Assembly (NCBI RefSeq): GCF_037890695.1
Contig: NZ_CP149571.1
Span: forward strand, 3,874,001-3,938,000
Reading direction: 5' to 3'
Source: Aeromonas jandaei
GTDB lineage: Bacteria; Pseudomonadota; Gammaproteobacteria; Enterobacterales; Aeromonadaceae
Length of the DNA: 64,000 nt
The notes under the pieces were generated by a model. It ran no database searches. It was not told the DNA's origin and worked only from the letters and a program-made list of their open reading frames with translations. This document shows, one piece after another, positions 1 through 8,373 of the stretch. Each line of letters starts with the position of its first letter. Positions within the stretch are counted from its first letter, which is position 1. The translations under genes and the position numbers were made by a program.

Positions 1-443
1 AGCCACTACTGAATCTGGAACTCAGAGTCGTGTGCCGTGCCGCGCATCCCCGCATTGAACATCAGCTCGACTTCGAGGCCTTCTTTGCCGAAGAACACGT
101 GGTGTGGGACGTGAGACGCAAAGATGACTGGGTGATCCGCAGCCTGACCAGCAAGAACTTGCCACCACGCAAAATCGCCTATGAAAGCAACGCCCTGCTG
201 ACAGCGCTCTCTCTGGTCAGTCAGACTGACTGGCTCTGTGTCACCAGCCAATGGCATCTGGCCATGATGCGCCAACCACTTGCCCTCAAGGACTTTCCTC
301 TCCCCTGGGAGTCTGCCCCCTGCCCCGTCTACATCAACTGGCATCAGAGTGCAAAACGAGACCCCGCACTCAGCTGGCTTATTCAACAGTTACAACTTCT
401 CACCACAGCTGAACCCAATCGCAATGGTTTAACGCCTGCTTAA
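1..443 (+). CDS. LysR-family regulator, C-terminal part (cut by window edge)
   Basis: The frame is open from the left edge and ends at a TAA at 441-443, so only the end of the gene is present. The residues fit the distal part of a LysR effector-binding domain: a charged DVRRKDDWVIRSL stretch, then SNALLTALSLVSQTDWLCV, then a terminal PVYINWHQSAKRDPALSWL segment typical of these regulators. The DNA-binding domain lies outside the window. Its target cannot be told from here; the next gene on the same strand is an outer-membrane protein. The family call is from pattern recognition only. Confidence 0.7.
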   Translation, partial: PLLNLELRVVCRAAHPRIEHQLDFEAFFAEEHVVWDVRRKDDWVIRSLTSKNLPPRKIAYESNALLTALSLVSQTDWLCVTSQWHLAMMRQPLALKDFPLPWESAPCPVYINWHQSAKRDPALSWLIQQLQLLTTAEPNRNGLTPA

Positions 444-642
444 AAATTGATTATTGCGAACTGCAATGATCGGGGATGCTGAACAAGTTACGCTAACTGC
501 GTGTAAAAAGTGATGCATCCTCTCTTTCTTATATAAAGATGATTATCAGATGCCACACTATTAATTGATGTCGTATCAACATCATCGATTAATCACATTT
601 CTGATGACACTCATTCACCAACCAAAATAAAAACACCATAAC

Positions 643-1446
643 ATGATGAAAAAAATACTCCTGCCCCTATGTATAGGTGTGGCTATGCCTGCCATCGCCA
701 AATCATCAGACAATTCGGCACCATTACAGGATATGTCTGACCCACTTGCGGTATATAGCCAATGGGGAGGCGGCATTAGCGACGATGGTCTCAATCTGAA
801 ATTCGGCAACCAATATGACAGCGGTAGCCAAAACAAACGGGCGATGAATATCATCGAAGCAAAAGGGGTCATGGGTGAAGGCCTGGGCTGGTCTGATCAT
901 CAAACTCGTGACAACTCCCTCGACAGCCTGCGGCTGCGCAATTTCACCATCAATACCGAGAACGGCCTCGGCACCCAGCTGGATATCATCTACAACTTTG
1001 ATGAAAGTTATCTGGCCGAACAGAACTCCTCTGTCTCCTATAGTCTGATTAAAGCACTGCCGGCCTGGGGCCCGCTTCAGCTATATCCTCTGGCTGGAGT
1101 TGGTGCCAATATATCAATGAATCAATATATTGATAGTAATCGTAAACAGATCGATGCCGGTTATACCATTCCTGGCACATTTTATCTCGTCGGAATGTAT
1201 AGCAAACTGACTCTTAATGAAAAGTGGTGGTTGAATTACAATCCTATGTTTGCCAATACCCTTTCAGGCTCCGAATTTTATAAAGAGAATGCCTTCGGTG
1301 ATGGCGAAAGTGCTGCGCTGTATCACGAGGTCGCACTCTCCTATCAATATTCAGGGCGACTTAACTTCAGAACTTTCATCAACTGGAACAATATTGCCGG
1401 AATTGAGGAGGCCACCTATCGACTGGAGTTCAATTACCAGTTCTGA
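643..1446 (+). CDS. Outer-membrane beta-barrel protein, unknown substrate
   Basis: A 267-residue protein with a signal peptide (KKILLPLCIGVAMPAIA, cleavage near residue 20) and alternating aromatic/polar strands ending in EFNYQF, the C-terminal phenylalanine signature of outer-membrane proteins. Size and the internal pattern (YSQWGGGISDDGLNLKFGNQ) recall Tsx-like or small porin-like barrels, but I do not recognise a specific family. It stands alone behind a roughly 200-bp AT-rich intergenic region. No clear Shine-Dalgarno sequence precedes the tandem ATG ATG, so 646 is an equally good start. The AT-richer codon use differs from the downstream sulfatase. Confidence 0.7.
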   Translation: MMKKILLPLCIGVAMPAIAKSSDNSAPLQDMSDPLAVYSQWGGGISDDGLNLKFGNQYDSGSQNKRAMNIIEAKGVMGEGLGWSDHQTRDNSLDSLRLRNFTINTENGLGTQLDIIYNFDESYLAEQNSSVSYSLIKALPAWGPLQLYPLAGVGANISMNQYIDSNRKQIDAGYTIPGTFYLVGMYSKLTLNEKWWLNYNPMFANTLSGSEFYKENAFGDGESAALYHEVALSYQYSGRLNFRTFINWNNIAGIEEATYRLEFNYQF

Positions 1447-1550
1447 CACACCTTGCCAATTATGCCTGGCAATTTCAAATACGGCAGGCTGCAATCTCCT
1501 CACTACACTTAGCCCTGCCGCCCAACACCACTACCTCTGGAGTAATTCTG

Positions 1551-3533
1551 ATGAAACCAAGGTTTTCAGCACCCACGGTCGTCACTATCTTGCTGTCCGG
1601 TGCCCTGCTTCTGCAGCCCGCCTGGGCAGTCATCAATCCCAAACCGGCTAGCGAATTTACCATCAAGGCGAACCAGGGTGTGCTGCACACCCTGCCGTTC
1701 AATGACAAGCAGGATTTCGAGGATGCCCAACGCGGATTCATTGCCAAACCCGATACCCTGACCATCAGGGATGACAATGGCAACGTGGTGTGGGATCTGG
1801 AGCAGTACAAGACCTACATCGGGCTCGACAAGGCATCCCCTGACACCGTCAACCCCAGCCTGTGGCGCAACGCCCAGCTCAACATGCAGTACGGCTTGTT
1901 CAAGGTCACCGACAAGATTTACCAAATTCGCGGCTTTGACCTCTCCAACATCACCTTTATCGAGGGTGACAAGGGGTGGATCGTCTTCGACCCGCTGATC
2001 TCGCCGCAAACGGCCAAAGCGGCACTGGCATTTATCAACAAGACGCTGGGTGAGCGTCCTGTCACCGCCGTAGTCTATAGCCACTCTCACGTAGATCACT
2101 ACGGTGGTGCCGCAGGCCTGTTCAAGTCACCTGATGAGGCGAAGAAGAAGGGCGTCGAAATCATCGCCCCTGAAGGATTTACCGAACATGCAGTATCGGA
2201 AAACGTCATTGCCGGCAACGCCATGGCTCGCCGCGCCGTCTACATGTATGGCGCCCTGCTGCCGCGCAACCCGCAGGGCGGCGTCAATGGCGGTCTGGGA
2301 CAAACCACTTCCACTGGTGTCCCCTCACTGCTGTTGCCAACCCGCTTTATCACCAAAACCGGTGAGACGCTGACGGTCGATGGCGTCAAGATGGTCTTCC
2401 AGATGACCCCGGGCACCGAAGCGCCCGCCGAGATGAATACCTGGTTCCCGGACAGCAAGGCTCTCTGGATGGCAGAAAATACCACCAATACCATGCACAA
2501 TATTCTTACCCTGCGTGGTGCTCAGGTGCGCGATGCGCTGAAATGGTCGAGCTTTCTCAATGAAACCATCGAAACCTGGGGGGCACAGGCCAATGTCAAA
2601 TTCCAGAGTCACCACTGGCCACGCTGGGGCAATGCCAACATCGTCGACTACTTCAAAAAGCAGCGTGACCTCTACAAGTACATCCATGACCAGTCGGTAC
2701 GCCTGATGAACATGGGCTACACCGGTGAGGAGATCTCCGAGCAGATCACCCTGCCGCCCGAGCTCAACGACTTCTGGCCTAACCGCGGTTACTACGGCAC
2801 CCTGCGCCACAACAGCCGCGCCGTCTATCAGCGCTATATGGGCTGGTACTCCGGCAACCCTTCCGATCTCGACAACCTGCCACCGGAAATGGTCGGCCCC
2901 AAATATGTCGAGTTCATGGGTGGCGAAGAGGCATTGCTGAAGAAGGCCAAGGCCTCGTTCGACAAAGGCGAGTATCGCTGGGTCGCGGAAGTGCTCAAAC
3001 ACCTTGTATTTGCCAACCCGAACAACAAAGAGGGCAAGCTGCTGCTGGCGGATACACTGGAACAACTGGGCTATCAGGCTGAATCAGGCCCGTGGCGCTC
3101 TGTCTATCTGCAAGGGGCTTATGAGCTGCGCAATGGCGTGCCCACTGGCGGTGGCACCGTCACGGCATCGCCGGATACCATCCGGGCCATGACACCCAGC
3201 ATGCTGTTTGACTATCTGTCGGTACGCATCAATCCGGAAAAGGCGGCGGGCAAGAAGATGGTCATCAACATGGAGTTCACCGATATCGGGGAGAAACATA
3301 CCCTGAGCCTGGAAAACTCGGTACTCACCCACACTACTCGCTATGCCGACAAGCCTGATGTCACCATTACCCTGAGCAAGAAGACGCTGGATGACATTCA
3401 GCTCGGTCAGGGCACCATGGAGCAGAAGATTGCCAGCGGCGAGATCAAAATCAAGGGTGATCAGCAGAAGTTCAGCGACTTCATCAGCCTGCTCGACAAG
3501 TTCAACTTCTGGTTCAACATAGTGACCCCATGA
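1551..3533 (+). CDS. Secreted alkyl/aryl-sulfatase (SdsA/YjcS family)
   Basis: A 660-residue metallo-beta-lactamase-fold hydrolase expected to cleave primary alkyl sulfates such as SDS to alcohol plus sulfate. A signal peptide (residues 1-26, ending LLQPAWA) points to the periplasm or outside. The zinc motif HSHVDHYGG lies near residue 178, and WMAENTTNTMHNI near residue 305 supplies further metal and active-site residues, as in SdsA1. The middle part holds the alpha-helical dimerisation domain, and the last 120 residues form an SCP2-like lipid-binding domain. GGAG precedes the ATG. Its TGA overlaps the next start (ATGATG), so the two genes are probably co-translated. Confidence 0.9.
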   Translation: MKPRFSAPTVVTILLSGALLLQPAWAVINPKPASEFTIKANQGVLHTLPFNDKQDFEDAQRGFIAKPDTLTIRDDNGNVVWDLEQYKTYIGLDKASPDTVNPSLWRNAQLNMQYGLFKVTDKIYQIRGFDLSNITFIEGDKGWIVFDPLISPQTAKAALAFINKTLGERPVTAVVYSHSHVDHYGGAAGLFKSPDEAKKKGVEIIAPEGFTEHAVSENVIAGNAMARRAVYMYGALLPRNPQGGVNGGLGQTTSTGVPSLLLPTRFITKTGETLTVDGVKMVFQMTPGTEAPAEMNTWFPDSKALWMAENTTNTMHNILTLRGAQVRDALKWSSFLNETIETWGAQANVKFQSHHWPRWGNANIVDYFKKQRDLYKYIHDQSVRLMNMGYTGEEISEQITLPPELNDFWPNRGYYGTLRHNSRAVYQRYMGWYSGNPSDLDNLPPEMVGPKYVEFMGGEEALLKKAKASFDKGEYRWVAEVLKHLVFANPNNKEGKLLLADTLEQLGYQAESGPWRSVYLQGAYELRNGVPTGGGTVTASPDTIRAMTPSMLFDYLSVRINPEKAAGKKMVINMEFTDIGEKHTLSLENSVLTHTTRYADKPDVTITLSKKTLDDIQLGQGTMEQKIASGEIKIKGDQQKFSDFISLLDKFNFWFNIVTP

Positions 3534-4054
3534 TGCAACGCACCTTGCGCGCATGCATGGTCCTGCTCTGCCTCATCCCCGGGATGGGGCAGAGCTGTGG
3601 TTATGATGCCCTTTATCCCAATCCGTTCGAACAGAGCTGGCCTGGCACGGTCAATATCGCCATGGCCACGGCAACTGCGGTGAGCCGTGAGCAGTTGCCC
3701 CCTTTGGCAGCCCTGACAGGCGAAGCCGGCTTCTCCCGTAGCCAGGCATGGCTCCAGACCCTCAAAAGTCGACTCCAGCAGGCAGGGGTAGGCGGCGGGA
3801 TCTCCATCCTGCTTATCGACTCAGGACTCTGGTCAAGAGTGCGAGGCAAGGAGTCTCTACTGCTCCAGTTGCACACCAGCGGCCCAAACCCCAAAGACCG
3901 GGTGATGCTGCTGAGTGAAGCCGCCATCAACGCCATGCTGAATGGGTCGCTCACCATTGAGCAGGGACTGCAATTGGGTGTTGTGGAGCTGCAAAGAGAC
4001 GACAACCAGCAGTTGCTGCGGGATCTGCACAAGGCGCTGAGCTCGCAGACCTGA
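3530..4054 (+). CDS. Small secreted protein coupled to the alkylsulfatase
   Basis: A 174-residue protein with an N-terminal hydrophobic signal (LRACMVLLCLIPGMG) followed by SCGYDALYPNPFEQSWPGT. I do not recognise the family. Its ATG overlaps the sulfatase stop codon, so it is most likely translated with that gene and may help its export or activity; that is inference from position only. No metal-binding motif or membrane segment is seen beyond the signal. A terminator follows within 30 bp. Confidence 0.6.
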   Translation: MMQRTLRACMVLLCLIPGMGQSCGYDALYPNPFEQSWPGTVNIAMATATAVSREQLPPLAALTGEAGFSRSQAWLQTLKSRLQQAGVGGGISILLIDSGLWSRVRGKESLLLQLHTSGPNPKDRVMLLSEAAINAMLNGSLTIEQGLQLGVVELQRDDNQQLLRDLHKALSSQT

Positions 4055-4082
4055 CCGCCAAACGAGGAACAGATAGAACAAA

Positions 4083-4105
4083 GGGAGGCATTTGCCTCCC
4101 TTTTT
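4083..4105. terminator. Terminator between the sulfatase operon and speA
   Basis: A GGGAGGC/GCCTCCC stem with a four-base loop followed by TTTTT on the plus strand. It lies between convergent genes and can end the sulfatase operon; the A-rich side gives a weaker signal for speA on the minus strand. Confidence 0.75.
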
Positions 4106-4137
4106 ATGCCTTCACGGCGAACGTCAAGCGCAGGCGC

Positions 4138-6039
4138 TTATTCGTCTTCCAGATAGGCGTAGCCTTGCAGACCCAGCTCCAGCTCGTCGAGCAGGGCTTT
4201 GCGGGTTGCGTCGTCCAGCGCCGGGTGGGAAGCGATCCGCTGATAGTTCTCGCGAATGACGGACGGGTCGATGTTGACGTAACGCAGCAGCTGGTCGACG
4301 GTATCGCCGCGCACCACATTGCGAATGTCCATCTTGCCCTCTTCGTCCAGCCACACTTCCGCGCAGTGGGTATCACCGAACAGGTTGTGCAGGTCGCCCA
4401 GGATCTCCTGATAGGCACCGACCAGGAAGAAGCCGACGTGGCACTCTTCGTTCTCGCCGTAAACCGGCATCGGCAGGGTGCTCTCGACCCCCAGACCGTC
4501 GACGTAGTGCTCGACCTGACCGTCGGAGTCACAGGTGATATCCATCAGGATGCCGCGACGGCTGAGCGGACGCTCGAGACCGGCCAGCGGCATCACCGGG
4601 AATACCTGACCGATACCCCAGGCATCCGGCAGGGACTGGAACAGGGAGAAGTTGGCAAAGCACTTGTCAGCCAGCTTTTCACTCAGTTCGTCAGCCAGCG
4701 CACGGTGGTTGCGGTTGACCGGATTGAGCAGCTCTTTGAGCGCCAGACAGGTGTTCTGGTGCAGCATCTCGGCCCAGGCACGCTGTTCGAGGTTGAGCAG
4801 ACCCATGGTGTACTGGGTGTTGACGTCAGCCAGATCGGCTACCGAGTCGTGGAAGATCTCCAGCAGGGAGGGATCTTCACCGCTCAGATCCTGCCACCCT
4901 TTCCACATGTTCTGCAGAATGGTCGGCGCATCTTCGCCCGGTGCACTGATGTCGTTCATCTCCACCCCTTCGGCACCAATGATGTTGGTGACCAGTACGG
5001 CGTGGTGAGCGGTCAGGGCACGGCCGGACTCGCTGATGATGGTCGGGTGCGGCAGGTCGAACTCGCGGCAGACATCGCCGATACCCCATACCACGTTGTT
5101 GGCGTACTCGGAGAGGCTGTAGTTGGCGGAGCAGTGGCTCTGGGAACGGGTTCCCTCGTAGTCCACACCCAAGCCGCCACCAACGTCAACGACTTCGATG
5201 TTGGCACCGAGGCGACGCAGTTCGGCGTAGAAACGGCCGCACTCGCGGATACCGCCCTGAATGTCGCGGATGTTGGCGATCTGGGAACCCAGATGGAAGT
5301 GCAGCAGTTGCAGGCAATCCAGCTTGCCGACACTGCGCAGACGCTCGATCAGCGCCAGGATCTGGGAGGCTGACAGACCGAATTTGGACATGGAGCCGCC
5401 GCTCGACTCCCACATGCCGGAGCCGGTGGAGGCGAGCTTGGCGCGCACGCCAATATTGGGCTTGATGTTGAGACGAGCTGACTCGTCCAGCACCATCTCC
5501 AGCTCGGAGGGCTTCTCTACCACGATGTAGACCTTGTGGCCCATCAGGTTGCCGAGCAGAGCGTGGCGGATATATTCGCGGTCTTTGTAACCGTTGCAGA
5601 CGATCACCGAGCCTTGCTCATGGTGATGGGAAAGCACGGCCAGCAGTTCCGGTTTGGAACCAGCTTCCAGGCCAAGCCTGGGCTTGTCGCTGTAGGACTG
5701 GCTGATGGTCTCGATGACACGACGCTGCTGGTTTACCTTGATCGGGTAAACGCAGAGGTAGTCCCCTTCATAGCCTGACTTTTCGATGGCCTGACCGAAG
5801 GCATTGAACAGCGCATCGACCCGGCTCTTGAGGATGTCGGGGAAGCGCAGCAGCACGGGGGTGGTCAGCCCGGACTGACGCAACTGTTCGATGGCGTCAG
5901 AAAGCACGATCTGTGCGTCAGGGCGTGACTTGTCGGGAGCAACGGTCACATGACCGGCGTCATTGATATTGAAAAAACCCGCACCCCAGTAGGGAACGTT
6001 GTAGACCTTCAAGGAGTCCTTGCTGGACCAGTTAGTCAT
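4138..6039 (-). CDS. speA: Biosynthetic arginine decarboxylase
   Basis: A 633-residue PLP-dependent decarboxylase (fold type III) that converts arginine to agmatine, the first step of the agmatine route to putrescine. The PLP lysine is K101 in the YPIKVNQQRRVIE motif; the glycine-rich cofactor loop is VDVGGGLGVDYEG. The full length matches SpeA rather than the shorter diaminopimelate or ornithine enzymes. No agmatinase (speB) is adjacent. The ATG at 6039 begins MTNWSSKDSLKVYNVPYWG, aligning with the usual SpeA start. A 966-bp region without an assigned gene lies upstream. Confidence 0.95.
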   Translation of the reverse strand: MTNWSSKDSLKVYNVPYWGAGFFNINDAGHVTVAPDKSRPDAQIVLSDAIEQLRQSGLTTPVLLRFPDILKSRVDALFNAFGQAIEKSGYEGDYLCVYPIKVNQQRRVIETISQSYSDKPRLGLEAGSKPELLAVLSHHHEQGSVIVCNGYKDREYIRHALLGNLMGHKVYIVVEKPSELEMVLDESARLNIKPNIGVRAKLASTGSGMWESSGGSMSKFGLSASQILALIERLRSVGKLDCLQLLHFHLGSQIANIRDIQGGIRECGRFYAELRRLGANIEVVDVGGGLGVDYEGTRSQSHCSANYSLSEYANNVVWGIGDVCREFDLPHPTIISESGRALTAHHAVLVTNIIGAEGVEMNDISAPGEDAPTILQNMWKGWQDLSGEDPSLLEIFHDSVADLADVNTQYTMGLLNLEQRAWAEMLHQNTCLALKELLNPVNRNHRALADELSEKLADKCFANFSLFQSLPDAWGIGQVFPVMPLAGLERPLSRRGILMDITCDSDGQVEHYVDGLGVESTLPMPVYGENEECHVGFFLVGAYQEILGDLHNLFGDTHCAEVWLDEEGKMDIRNVVRGDTVDQLLRYVNIDPSVIRENYQRIASHPALDDATRKALLDELELGLQGYAYLEDE

Positions 6040-7006
6040 GGGCTATGCCTCGCAAATGAGCGACGGGAAGTCGCCTTCGTTACCCTCAATCACATCCAGA
6101 CCATCTTGTGCAAAGCAGTGTTGCGCTTTGCACATCGCGGCAAGCCAGAGGCTGCCTGGTGGATCTTGGGAAGTAACGAGTCTTGATGTGGGGCTGGTGG
6201 CTTTACATCAAGCTCAACGGTATGCGGTGCTACGTTACGTTGCGCCGCGGTACTTTGATGACAAACGACATCAGCCACGTCGTCCGTTCATCATTCGGCA
6301 GCCATCACGACAGCAGGAGAGGGTTCCAAGGAAGAGAAGCGAAGGCGCCAGCACGCATGCGTGTTGATAGACGACAACAACCACAGCCCAGCTCATATCC
6401 AGTGACCGCCCATGACAAGGGAAGATGATGAGCCGTTGGCCCACTCGGTCAAAAGAAAGATGAGTGTCTGTTGTTCTCCCTGATACCGGAGCCTAACCGG
6501 TATTAAAGAAACCATTCCCCAGCAGTGTCTGTCGTTTCTGCGTGCCTCGCCCTATAGGCGTATGATCCTTCCGGTTTCTGGCGGCTCTGCCTGCTTCAGG
6601 GTTACCTTCGGATCGGCGCGGAGTGTACACACTTACCGCGGGCGGTGACAATAAAAAATAGTGCTCAAAATCCGCTTTTAATAAGCCACTCAAATCTTGC
6701 TGGCGGGCAGGCGGGGGCTGGGATAGCGCATGATCGCCCCACCCCGTTATGCGCGATGAAAAGAGTCGCTTTTCCCCCTCCAAAGAGGCAACCCTTGTGA
6801 TGCGGGACTTGCAGGCCAAACACCCCGTTGCCAACCATGATTAAAAATCCCCGAAGTGGCGACTTTTATGCGCAATAAACCGGCAGCGGCTGTGCTTGTG
6901 CCCGCTGGTAGCGACCAAGGCAAAAAATGGAAAAAACCTGCGCTGACGCAATGAGTGGTGGGGCTGGATTGGCGCAAAATGAGCGCTCACAACCGGAGGC
7001 TGATTA
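6040..7006. other. Long intergenic region: speA leader and pepT upstream region
   Basis: No convincing gene in 966 bp. On the minus strand a promoter-like pair (TTGTCA at 6646-6651, TACACT at 6622-6627, 18-bp spacing) would give speA a leader of nearly 600 nt. That leader holds a perfect ATACCGG/CCGGTAT hairpin at about 6484-6504 and a possible 41-codon upstream reading frame (6271-6396, minus; starts MSWAVVVVVYQ) with no good ribosome-binding site. E. coli also has a short gene, yqgB, ahead of speA, but I see no sequence similarity. The right part (about 6700-7000) should carry the pepT promoter; no clear operator was seen. Confidence 0.4.
6622..6651 (-). promoter_or_regulatory. Candidate sigma-70 promoter for a long speA leader
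   Basis: Minus-strand TTGTCA (-35, five of six consensus bases) and TACACT (-10) are separated by 18 bp. The start point would lie near 6615, far upstream of speA. Seen by eye only; promoters closer to speA are possible. Confidence 0.35.
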
Positions 7007-8230
7007 ATGGATACCCTGCTTGAGCGTTTTTTGCGTTACGTGACTTTTCATACCCGCTCTGACGAGACCAATCCCGCCTGCCCGAGCAGCGAGGGGCAAC
7101 TGATCTTCGCCCGCGCCCTGCAAGATGAGATGGAAGCGCTGGGGCTGACCCAGGTCACCCTGGATGAGCACGGCTACCTCACCGGCTGCCTGCCGGGCAA
7201 CCAGCCGGATGCTCCCGCCATCGGCCTTATCGCCCACATGGATACCGCCGATTATGAAGCCGAGCACGTGGTGCCGCAGATCATCGAGAACTATCAGGGC
7301 GGTGATATCTGTCTTGGCAAGGGTGACGAGGTACTCGCCATCCGTGACTACCGCTTCCTGAAAAACTATCTGGGGCAGGACCTCATCACCACCGACGGCA
7401 CCACCCTGCTGGGCGCCGACGACAAGGCGGGTATCGCCGAAATCCTCTCCGCCATCGACCATCTGCAGGCGCACCCCGAGATACCGCGCGGCGATGTCTG
7501 GGTCGGCTTTACCCCGGACGAAGAGATTGGCCGTGGCGCCAACCTGTTCCCGCTGGGCCGATTCCCGGCCAAGTGGGCCTACACCGTCGATGGTGGCGAG
7601 CTGGGCGAGCTGGAGTTCGAGAACTTCAACGCCGCCAGCGCCAACATCCGCTTCGTCGGCAACAACGTCCACCCCGGCACCGCCAAGGGGAGCATGATCA
7701 ACAGCCAGACCCTGGCCGCCCGCTTCCACGCCGCCATGCCTGCCGACGAGACCCCGGAGTGCACCGAGGGGTATGAGGGCTTCTTCCATCTGGCCCAGAT
7801 GAGCGGCACCGTGGAGGAGAGCAGCCTGCACTACATCATCCGCGACTTTGACGACCAGCGTTTCGCCGAGCGCAAAGCCTTGATGGAGAGCCGGGTGGCC
7901 GCCATGCAGGCCGGGCATCCCAAGGCGCGCATCGAGCTGACCCTGACCGACAGCTATCGCAATATGCGCAGCCAAATAGAGCCGCACATGCATATCGTCG
8001 AGCTGGCTCGCACCGCCATGGAGGCCGCCGACGTGGTGCCCAAGATCAAACCCATTCGCGGTGGTACCGATGGTGCCCGCCTCTCCTTTATGGGTCTGCC
8101 CTGCCCCAACATCTTTACCGGTGGCCACAACTTCCACGGCAAGCACGAGTTCATCCCGCTGCAATCCATGGAAAAAGCGGTCGCCACCCTGGTCGAGCTG
8201 GTGCGTCTCACCTCGGCCTGGCGCGGCTAA
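7007..8230 (+). CDS. pepT: Peptidase T (tripeptide aminopeptidase)
   Basis: A 407-residue M20-family zinc exopeptidase that removes the N-terminal residue of tripeptides in the cytoplasm. Motifs in order: HMDTADYEAEH (first metal histidine and catalytic aspartate), GADDKAG (bridging aspartate), TPDEEIGRGA (catalytic and metal glutamates), YTVDGGELGELEFENF, and a late GGHNFHGKHEF metal histidine. A GGAGG sequence nine bases before the ATG sets the start. In Salmonella pepT is anaerobically induced through FNR; I see no clear FNR site here. It is monocistronic and ends in a strong terminator. Confidence 0.95.
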   Translation: MDTLLERFLRYVTFHTRSDETNPACPSSEGQLIFARALQDEMEALGLTQVTLDEHGYLTGCLPGNQPDAPAIGLIAHMDTADYEAEHVVPQIIENYQGGDICLGKGDEVLAIRDYRFLKNYLGQDLITTDGTTLLGADDKAGIAEILSAIDHLQAHPEIPRGDVWVGFTPDEEIGRGANLFPLGRFPAKWAYTVDGGELGELEFENFNAASANIRFVGNNVHPGTAKGSMINSQTLAARFHAAMPADETPECTEGYEGFFHLAQMSGTVEESSLHYIIRDFDDQRFAERKALMESRVAAMQAGHPKARIELTLTDSYRNMRSQIEPHMHIVELARTAMEAADVVPKIKPIRGGTDGARLSFMGLPCPNIFTGGHNFHGKHEFIPLQSMEKAVATLVELVRLTSAWRG

Positions 8231-8260
8231 ACCGGCCATCGTCACCACAGTGACAACCAA

Positions 8261-8291
8261 GAGGGGAGCCGCTTAACCGGCTCCCCTCTTT
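8261..8291 (+). terminator. pepT terminator
   Basis: An 11-bp perfect stem GAGGGGAGCCG/CGGCTCCCCTC (8261-8271 with 8278-8288) followed by TTT. Confidence 0.85.
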
Positions 8292-8373
8292 GCCATCAAA
8301 CTGTCATCCGGTCGACATCTGCCGGGAACAGTAACCCGCCATGCTGGGGGCAAAGGATCGCCGGAGCCCCCAG

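Noticed and set aside
4165..5373. A 402-codon plus-strand frame opposite speA
   Set aside because: Antisense shadow of SpeA with no family features or ribosome-binding site.
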